Shown here: piece by piece, positions 1 to 5,319 of the stretch
Numbering within the stretch: the first letter of the stretch is position 1
How the letters are laid out: each line of letters begins with the position of its first letter
From: CAWEHQ01 sp051001995
GTDB taxonomy: Bacteria; Actinomycetota; Thermoleophilia; Solirubrobacterales; Thermoleophilaceae
Reading direction: 5' to 3'
NCBI GenBank assembly: GCA_051001995.1
Contig: JBPCMT010000125.1
Coordinates: forward strand, 1 to 6,874
Length of the DNA stretch: 6,874 bases
Translations under genes and position numbers: made by a program
Notes under the pieces: model-generated
The model's input: only the letters and a program-made list of their open reading frames with translations
Told to the model about the DNA's origin: nothing
The model's database searches: none

Positions 1-282
1 GTGATCCACGCGGCCACGATGGAGCTCGGCGGCCCGACCTCGGCGGAGATCATCGAGCGCGCCACGGAGTCCACGCTGCGGCGCGCCGAGCTGCTCGGGT
101 GCCGGTCGGTGGCGCTGGTTGCCTTCGGGACCGGCGTCGGCGGCTTCCCCCTCGAAGAGGCGGCGCGGCTCATGGCCGGGGCGGCGCGAGAGCACGCCGG
201 CGACGGGCTCGAGCGGATCGTCTTCTGCGTCCACGGGAGCGAAGCGCGGCGGGCGTTCGAGTCGGTGATCGCCGGAGCTTGA
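1..282 (+). CDS. Macro-domain (ADP-ribose-binding) protein, C-terminal part, cut by window edge
   Basis: The 93 visible residues match the second half of a macro domain, the fold that binds ADP-ribose and in some members removes it from proteins or hydrolyses ADP-ribose 1''-phosphate. The diagnostic piece is GTGVGGFP at residues 43-50, the phosphate-binding loop, preceded by a hydrophobic strand (SVALVAF) and an alpha helix with the family pattern AT..TL..A...G. The segment opens with VIHA, which in this family is an internal strand, so the GTG at position 1 is most likely an ordinary valine codon and not the start. Macro proteins usually have about 170-190 residues, so roughly 85-95 N-terminal residues, including the Asn-rich adenosine/ribose-binding region, lie upstream of the window. 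The stop codon TGA (280-282) overlaps the TTG start of the glycerate kinase gene, which points to one operon and translational coupling. Catalytic activity cannot be judged without the missing half. Confidence 0.85.
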   Translation: MIHAATMELGGPTSAEIIERATESTLRRAELLGCRSVALVAFGTGVGGFPLEEAARLMAGAAREHAGDGLERIVFCVHGSEARRAFESVIAGA

Positions 283-1274
283 CCGCCACGGCCGCGGCGT
301 CCGTCCTCGTGGCGCCCGACAGCTTCAAGGGAACCTTCGCGGCGACCGAAGTCGCGGCGGCGCTCGGGCGCGGCCTGCGCCGGGAAGGCCGTGAGGCGGT
401 AGAGATGCCGATCGGCGACGGCGGCGAGGGAACGATGGACGCGCTGCTTGCCGCGCGCGGCGGCGAGCGAGTCGAGGTGACGGCGGACGACCCGCTCGGC
501 CGCCCGGTGGCGGCTCAGTTCGCCCTGCTCCCGGGCGGGCGGACCGCGGTCGTGGAGACGGCGCAGGCGAGCGGGCTCCACCACGTGGGCGAGGACGAGC
601 GCGACGCCTGGGCGGCCTCGACGCGCGGGACAGGCGAGCTGATCGCGGCGGCCGCGGGGGCGGGCGCCACCGAGGTGATCGTCACGGTCGGCGGCAGCGC
701 CACCACCGACGGCGGCGCGGGGGCGATCGAGGCGCTGGCCGACGCTGACGTGGCGGTCGAGCTGGTCGTGGTCTGCGACGTCCGCACCGCGTGGGAGGAC
801 GCTCCGCGCGTGTTCGGGCCCCAGAAGGGCGCCGACCCAGCGATGGTGAACCGCCTCGAGCGGCGGCTCGACGACCTTGCCGACGCGGCCCCGCGCGATC
901 CGCGCGGCGTGCCGATGACCGGCTGCGCCGGTGGCCTCTCGGGCGCGTTCTGGGCGCACCACGGCGCGGCGCTGGTACCGGGCGCGGCGTTCGTCCTCGA
1001 CGAGGTCGGCTTCAACGCGACCATGCGCTCCTCGCGCTTCACCGTCACCGGCGAGGGCCGGCTCGACGAGCAGACGCTGGCCGGCAAGGCGGTGGCGGAG
1101 GTCGCCACCCGCTGCCGCCAGGCGGGCGTCGCCTGCCACGCGGTGGTCGGCGAGGATCGGCTGGAGCCGTTCCAGGCACGCGTGCTCGACCTGGCGAGCG
1201 TCGCCGAGGCCACGTCGATCGCGGAGCTCGAGGAGGCCGGCGCCGCGATCGCGGCCGCGTCGCGGCCGGGCTAG
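279..1274 (+). CDS. glxK: Glycerate 2-kinase (GlxK/GarK family), short form
   Basis: This cytoplasmic enzyme of the glycerate kinase family (PF02595 type) phosphorylates D-glycerate with ATP, feeding glycerate from glyoxylate, serine or sugar-acid breakdown into glycolysis; characterised GarK/GlxK members make 2-phosphoglycerate. Family motifs in order (331 aa from the TTG): APDSFKG 12-18, PIGDGGEGT 44-52, STRGTGELI 114-122, VGGSATTDGGAG 137-148, VFGPQKGA 178-185, TGEGRLDEQT 257-266 followed by GK. The start chosen is TTG at 279: it precedes the first beta strand (ASVLVAPDS), there is no other start codon close upstream in this frame, and the next one, GTG at 309, would remove that strand. 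A GGAG at 274-277 sits only 1 nt before the TTG, too near for a normal Shine-Dalgarno, so reinitiation after the overlapping macro-domain stop is likely. The protein is shorter than the usual 370-380 aa: about 35 residues are missing between GGAGAIEAL and the ELVVVCDV strand. Confidence 0.9.
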   Translation: MTATAAASVLVAPDSFKGTFAATEVAAALGRGLRREGREAVEMPIGDGGEGTMDALLAARGGERVEVTADDPLGRPVAAQFALLPGGRTAVVETAQASGLHHVGEDERDAWAASTRGTGELIAAAAGAGATEVIVTVGGSATTDGGAGAIEALADADVAVELVVVCDVRTAWEDAPRVFGPQKGADPAMVNRLERRLDDLADAAPRDPRGVPMTGCAGGLSGAFWAHHGAALVPGAAFVLDEVGFNATMRSSRFTVTGEGRLDEQTLAGKAVAEVATRCRQAGVACHAVVGEDRLEPFQARVLDLASVAEATSIAELEEAGAAIAAASRPG

Positions 1275-1306
1275 AGTCCCCGCGTCCGCGTCCCGCATCC
1301 GAGCAC

Positions 1307-1311
1307 GGAGG
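1307..1311 (+). promoter_or_regulatory. Shine-Dalgarno GGAGG deciding a CTG start
   Basis: A perfect GGAGG lies 5 nt before the CTG codon at 1317. It is the only strong ribosome-binding site between the glycerate kinase stop (1272-1274) and the conserved part of the alpha/beta hydrolase, and its spacing is right for CTG 1317 and far too long for GTG 1383. It supports CTG as the true initiation codon. Confidence 0.7.
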
Positions 1312-1316
1312 TCGAG

Positions 1317-2177
1317 CTGCCCTTCACCGAGAGCACCGACAGACGCACCTACTACGAGGTCCACGGCGAGGGCGAGCCGCTCGTGATGGTCATGGGGCTC
1401 GGCACCGACACGCTCGCCTGGATCCCCCAGATGCCCGCGTTCTCGGAGCGCTACCGGACGATCGTCTTTGACAACCGCGACGTCGGACGCTCCGACTACA
1501 GCGACGGTCCCTACGAGGTCGCCGACATGGCGGCGGACGCTTTGGCGCTCTGCGACGAGCTGGAGCTCGACTCCTTCAATTTGCTCGGGGTGTCGATGGG
1601 CGGGACGATCGCGCAGGAGATGGCCCTCGCCGGCCCCGAGCGGGTGCGCACGCTGACGCTCTGCGTGACCTGGGCCGGCACCGGCCGCTACGGCGCCGAG
1701 CGGGGACGGATCTTGGCTGCCTCGGCGCAGCAGATGCCGGTCGAGGAGCACCTGGAGATGCTCCTGCTGCTCACGATGTCGGAGGCGTTCTACGAGAACG
1801 CCGAGGCCGTGGACTACCTGCGCGGCATGATGCTGAAGAACCCCAACCTGCAGGAGCCCGAGGCGTTCGCGCGCCAGGCGCAGGCGTCGGGGCGACACGA
1901 TGCCCGCGACCGGGTCTCCGCCCTGTCGATGCCGGTCCACGTGATCGGCGCCGAGCACGACGTGCTCGTCCCGGTCTGGAAGTCGCGCGAGCTGGCCGCG
2001 CTGATCCCTGGCGCCAAGCTGACCGTGATCGACGGGGCGCCGCACGGCGTCAATCTCGAGCGTGCGGAAGAGTTCAACCGCGCCGTGCTCGACTTCCTCG
2101 CGTCGGCGGCGGACCGCGCGACCGGCGCGGCCGGTCAGCCGCGCGCCTCGGCCAGGGAGCGCACCACCGCCTCGTAG
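1317..2177 (+). CDS. Alpha/beta-fold hydrolase, probable CTG start
   Basis: The 286-residue product is a cytoplasmic alpha/beta hydrolase with a complete predicted catalytic triad: Ser93 in the nucleophile elbow GVSMGG (91-96), Asp215 in GAEHDVLVP, and His243 in GAPHG. It resembles esterase, lactonase (3-oxoadipate enol-lactonase-like) or haloperoxidase-like members, but the substrate cannot be told. The frame is shared with the glycerate kinase and has no ATG, GTG or TTG between that gene's TAG (1272-1274) and GTG 1383. Residues coded by 1317-1382 (PFTESTDRRTYYEVHGEGEP) read as the normal N-terminal strands and HG-type segment of this family, so the start must be upstream of GTG 1383. CTG 1317 has an ideal GGAGG and is the best candidate; GTG 1383 would give a 264-aa protein lacking its first strand. 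The 42-nt gap after the kinase suggests the same operon. The last 14 codons overlap the convergent HAD gene and form a polar tail beyond the fold. Confidence 0.87.
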   Translation: MPFTESTDRRTYYEVHGEGEPLVMVMGLGTDTLAWIPQMPAFSERYRTIVFDNRDVGRSDYSDGPYEVADMAADALALCDELELDSFNLLGVSMGGTIAQEMALAGPERVRTLTLCVTWAGTGRYGAERGRILAASAQQMPVEEHLEMLLLLTMSEAFYENAEAVDYLRGMMLKNPNLQEPEAFARQAQASGRHDARDRVSALSMPVHVIGAEHDVLVPVWKSRELAALIPGAKLTVIDGAPHGVNLERAEEFNRAVLDFLASAADRATGAAGQPRASARERTTAS

Positions 2178-2959
2178 AAGCCGTCGCCGTTTCGCTCCTC
2201 GGTGACCTCGACGTTCGGCGTCGACGCGACCAGTTCGGCGATTGCCGGGTCCTTCTCCACGGCGTTGCGGACGAGGAAGAAGCGGCCGACGGCCCCGGCC
2301 ACGCCGAGGTCCTCGCGCGAGTCGCCGACTCCGATGCACTCGTCCGGCGAGTAGCCCCGGGCCCTCATGTGGTGGCCGACAGCCGCCGCCTTCGAGGCCA
2401 CGCGCGGGATCAGGTGGTAGGCGTGCGGGAGGCCGTCGATCGCGAGCGTCGACTCACCGCGCGAGATCGCGCCGTTGTCCACCAAGCGCAGGTGGCCCAG
2501 GCCGTTGCTCGCCAGCAGCGCGTCGGCCTCGGTCGAGTCCACCAGCCCGCGCATCAGGTGCGAGACCTCGCGGTTGCGGTGCCAGGGAGCGTGGTGCTCG
2601 AGCCGGCCGGCGTAGGTCTCGAGCAGCAGCCGCGGCGCCCCGGAATCCTCGATCTGATCGTGGATCGTCCTGCCGTCGCGCGGCTGGAGCTCGCCGGTCA
2701 TGAACGTCTCCTCGCCGTCCACCACCATGCCGCAGCCGACCTCGAAGATGTAGGAGGTCTGCCCGATCAGGCGGGCGTCCTCCATCACCTGGGCCTGACG
2801 GCGGCCGGACTTGATCACGACCTCCACCCCGGCCCGGTGGCACGCCTCGAGCGCGCGCGCCGCGAGCATCGTGAAGTTGCCCTCGGCGTCGCGAAACAGC
2901 GACGCCCCACGGCCGAGCATGGTTCCATCGAGATCGGTGTAGACGCAGCGGATCGCCAT
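2135..2959 (-). CDS. HAD-superfamily phosphatase, Cof / mannosyl-3-phosphoglycerate phosphatase type
   Basis: This 274-residue cytoplasmic protein has all four HAD motifs: motif I YTDLDGT (nucleophile Asp9, acid/base Asp11), motif II Ser51 in KSGRR, motif III Lys190 in SKAAAV, and motif IV GVGDSREDL with Mg2+-binding Asp213 and Asp217. The large insert between motifs II and III (about residues 80-185) is a type II cap, which places it in the HAD-IIB group that includes Cof-type sugar phosphatases, phosphomannomutase and mannosyl-3-phosphoglycerate phosphatase. A phosphorylated sugar or glycoside is therefore a reasonable substrate class, but no precise one can be assigned; no synthase partner is nearby. 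The start is ATG; a minus-strand GGAG (complement of 2970-2973) lies 10 nt upstream, a little far but usable. A CATAGT box (complement of 2988-2993) could be its -10. The gene is divergent from the helicase and overlaps the hydrolase 3' end by 43 bp tail to tail. Confidence 0.88.
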   Translation of the reverse strand: MAIRCVYTDLDGTMLGRGASLFRDAEGNFTMLAARALEACHRAGVEVVIKSGRRQAQVMEDARLIGQTSYIFEVGCGMVVDGEETFMTGELQPRDGRTIHDQIEDSGAPRLLLETYAGRLEHHAPWHRNREVSHLMRGLVDSTEADALLASNGLGHLRLVDNGAISRGESTLAIDGLPHAYHLIPRVASKAAAVGHHMRARGYSPDECIGVGDSREDLGVAGAVGRFFLVRNAVEKDPAIAELVASTPNVEVTEERNGDGFYEAVVRSLAEARG

Positions 2960-2986
2960 CGAGGAGGTGCTCCGAAGGGCGGCGCC

Positions 2987-2992
2987 TACTAT
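2987..2992 (+). promoter_or_regulatory. Putative -10 box (TACTAT) for a leaderless helicase mRNA
   Basis: TACTAT fits the actinobacterial TANNNT -10 pattern and ends 8 nt before the GTG start of the helicase, so transcription would begin at or within about 2 nt of the start codon. No Shine-Dalgarno lies between it and the GTG. No convincing -35 is seen 17 nt upstream. The same A/T-rich pocket read on the other strand gives CATAGT (2988-2993), a possible -10 for the divergent HAD gene, so both promoters may share the site. This is inferred from pattern only. Confidence 0.38.
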
Positions 2993-3000
2993 GGCAAGCA

Positions 3001-5298
3001 GTGGCGAAGGCGCGGACCAAGGCGCCGTGGGCGGACGTGCTCGAGCCGGCCCGCGGCGAGCAGCTCGTGCGGACCGCGCGCTACGGCTCCCGGCGGGCGA
3101 GGACGGCGCCGGTCCCCGGCGACCTCCACCCGCAGCTCCGCGACGCCCTCGCCCGCAGCGGCGTCGAGCGCCTCTACGCGCACCAGGCCGAGTCGTATCG
3201 CTCGGCGATGGCCGGCCACACGATCGTCACGACCGGCACGGCGAGCGGGAAGTCGCTCGCGTTCAACCTGCCGGTGCTCGACACGCTCGCCCACGACCGC
3301 CGCGCGCGCGCCCTCTACCTCTACCCCACCAAGGCGCTCGCCCAGGACCAGGCGCGCAAGCTCTCGGAGCTCGAGGCGCCGTTCCTGCGCCACGCGATCT
3401 ACGACGGCGACACGCCGCGCGAGGAGCGCCGCGCAATCCGCGGCCGCTCGAACCTCGTGCTCACCAACCCGGACATGCTTCACGTCGGCGTGCTGCCCAA
3501 CCACAAGGCGTGGGGCGACGCGCTGGCGAACCTCGCCTGGGTCGTGGTCGACGAGGCGCACGTCTACCGCGGCGTGTTCGGCTCGCACGTCGCGAACGTG
3601 CTGCGGCGCTTGCGCCGGATGGCCAACGCCTACGGGACCGAGCCGCGCTTCCTGCTGACGAGCGCCACAATCGCGAACCCGGTCGAGCTGGCGGAGCGGC
3701 TGACGGGGCTCGACTTCCGGCTCGTCGAGCGCGACGGCTCGCCCGCGGCGGAGCGTCAGGTGGCGATGTGGAACCCGCCGCTCGTGGACGAGGCGTCGGG
3801 CGCGCGCGCCTCGGCGCTGTCCGAGGCGGCCGGGCTGCTGGCCGCGCTCGTCGCGCGCGAGGTGCGGACGATCTGCTTTCTGAAGTCGCGCCGCGGCGTC
3901 GAGCTGATCCAGCGCTTCGCGCGGCTGCGGCTCGAGGAGGAGGGCCGCGGCGACCTGGCCGACCGGATCGCGCCCTACCGCGCCGGCTACACACCGTGGC
4001 AGCGCCGCGAGATCGAGCGAAGGCTGGCCGAGGGCGAGCTGCTGGCGGTCGTCGCCACCGACGCGCTGGAGCTCGGGATCGACATCGGTCACCTCGACGC
4101 AGCCATCTGCGTGACGTTTCCCGGCACTGTCGCGAGCCTGCGCCAGATGTGGGGCCGTGCCGGGCGCCGACAAACCGGGCTGGCGCTGTACGTGGCCGGC
4201 GACGACGCGCTCGACCAGTTCTTCTGCCGCCACCCGGACGAGTTCCTCGACCGGCGCGTGGAGGCGGCGATCCTCGACCACGAGTCCGAGCAGATCCACC
4301 GCGCCCACCTGGCGGCCGCCGCGTACGAGATGCCGCTCTCGCCGGCCGACGCCGAGACGCTCGGGCCGCGCTGGGAGGCCTACGCCGAGCGCCTCGTGAG
4401 CGCCGGGGAACTGCGCGAGCGCGGCGGCCGCTACACCCCCCGCGGACCCGGCTTCCCCGCCCAGCGGGTGTCGCTTCGCTCGAGCTCGACCGACTCCTTC
4501 GCCGTCCTCGACACGAGCTCCGGCGAGCTGCTCGGCACGGTCGAGGCGGCACGCGCGCCGGGCACCGTCCACCCCGGCGCCGTCTATTTGCACATGGGCC
4601 AGAGCTACGAGGTCGAGCAGCTCGACTTACGCGACCGGCGGGCGGTGGTGCGGCCGTTCACCGGCGACTGGTACACGCAGCCGAAGAAGGAGACCGACAC
4701 CTTCATCGAGCGGATCGCCGGCAGGCGGGACGCGCTCGGAGTCGAGCTGTACCTCGGCACCGTGTCGGTCACCGAACAGGTGGTCGCCTTCCAGCGCAAG
4801 CGCGTGACCGACCACGAGGTGATCGACCTCATGGCTGTGGACCTGCCCGAGCAGCACTTCGTGACCCAGGCGCTCTGGTACGAGGTGCCGGCGGAGCTGC
4901 TCGGCCACGATTTCCCGCTCGAGCGGCTGCTCGGCTCGCTCCACGCCGCCGAGCACACCCAGATCGCGGTGCTGCCGCTGATCGCGATGTGCGACCGCTG
5001 GGACATCGGCGGCCTCTCCACCAACCTCCAACCACAGACCGGCCGGCCGACGGTCTTCATCTACGACGGCCACCCCGGCGGCATCGGGATCGCGAGCGCC
5101 GGCTTCCACGCGTTCGAGGCGCTGGTGGACGACGCCCGGCGCCTGATCGGCGAGTGCCCCTGCCGCTCCGGCTGCCCGTCGTGCGTCCAGTCGCCGAAGT
5201 GCGGCAACCTCAACGAGCCGCTCTCGAAGCACGGCGCGCTCGAACTGCTCGACCGGATGAGCGGCGCGGTTGAGCGGCCCGCCGCGGCCGCCGGCTGA
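3001..5298 (+). CDS. mrfA: DEAD/DEAH-box DNA helicase with DUF1998 cysteine cluster (MrfA/YprA, SftH, Hrq1 clade)
   Basis: This 765-residue superfamily 2 enzyme is a likely 3'-5' DNA translocase/helicase of DNA repair; Bacillus MrfA (YprA) acts in mitomycin C lesion repair and mycobacterial SftH is the actinobacterial relative. Motifs: HQAES 61-65, Walker A GTASGKS 79-85, DEAH 184-187, SAT 221-223, second RecA domain with ATDALELGID 352-361 and motif VI QMWGRAGRR 382-390. The C-terminal part carries the family hallmarks: AEHT 650-653, DGHPGGIG 689-696, and a Cys cluster C719, C721, C725, C728, C734 (CPCRSGCPSC...C) expected to bind zinc. Length agrees with the clade (about 750-780 aa). GTG 3001 is chosen because no start codon precedes it in frame in the short gap and the sequence MAKARTKAPW is a plausible N-terminus. 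No Shine-Dalgarno precedes it, so leaderless translation is possible. The exonuclease partner MrfB/YprB is not adjacent. The end is 21 bp from the convergent lipoprotein gene. Confidence 0.94.
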   Translation: MAKARTKAPWADVLEPARGEQLVRTARYGSRRARTAPVPGDLHPQLRDALARSGVERLYAHQAESYRSAMAGHTIVTTGTASGKSLAFNLPVLDTLAHDRRARALYLYPTKALAQDQARKLSELEAPFLRHAIYDGDTPREERRAIRGRSNLVLTNPDMLHVGVLPNHKAWGDALANLAWVVVDEAHVYRGVFGSHVANVLRRLRRMANAYGTEPRFLLTSATIANPVELAERLTGLDFRLVERDGSPAAERQVAMWNPPLVDEASGARASALSEAAGLLAALVAREVRTICFLKSRRGVELIQRFARLRLEEEGRGDLADRIAPYRAGYTPWQRREIERRLAEGELLAVVATDALELGIDIGHLDAAICVTFPGTVASLRQMWGRAGRRQTGLALYVAGDDALDQFFCRHPDEFLDRRVEAAILDHESEQIHRAHLAAAAYEMPLSPADAETLGPRWEAYAERLVSAGELRERGGRYTPRGPGFPAQRVSLRSSSTDSFAVLDTSSGELLGTVEAARAPGTVHPGAVYLHMGQSYEVEQLDLRDRRAVVRPFTGDWYTQPKKETDTFIERIAGRRDALGVELYLGTVSVTEQVVAFQRKRVTDHEVIDLMAVDLPEQHFVTQALWYEVPAELLGHDFPLERLLGSLHAAEHTQIAVLPLIAMCDRWDIGGLSTNLQPQTGRPTVFIYDGHPGGIGIASAGFHAFEALVDDARRLIGECPCRSGCPSCVQSPKCGNLNEPLSKHGALELLDRMSGAVERPAAAAG

Positions 5299-5319
5299 GC
5301 GTGCGCCTGCTGCCCGGGA

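Noticed and set aside
309..311. GTG as the glycerate kinase start
   Set aside because: It would remove most of the first beta strand before APDSFKG and has no Shine-Dalgarno; TTG 279 keeps the strand and overlaps the upstream stop.
515..1213. 232-aa minus-strand open frame inside the glycerate kinase gene
   Set aside because: Low-complexity Ser/Ala/Pro translation opposite a well-conserved kinase.
2369..3658. 429-aa plus-strand open frame running from inside the HAD gene into the helicase
   Set aside because: First half is antisense to the HAD coding sequence, second half is out-of-frame helicase rich in Arg/Ser/Thr; no motif spans them.
2989..4593. 534-aa open frame antisense to the helicase
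   Set aside because: Codon-mirror of the helicase with biased Arg/Ala/Leu/Val composition and no recognisable domain; the sense strand encodes a complete conserved enzyme.
2967..5273. 768-aa open frame on the plus strand, overlapping almost all of the helicase
   Set aside because: It is the helicase read one frame off: extreme Arg/Pro/Ala composition, no family motifs, and open only because stops are rare at this GC content. Its GAGGAGG just upstream is fortuitous.
5274..5291. GCGGCC / GGCCGC hairpin (6-bp stem, 6-nt loop) at the end of the helicase gene as a terminator
   Set aside because: Lies within the coding sequence, has no following T-tract, and such stems are expected by chance at this GC content.
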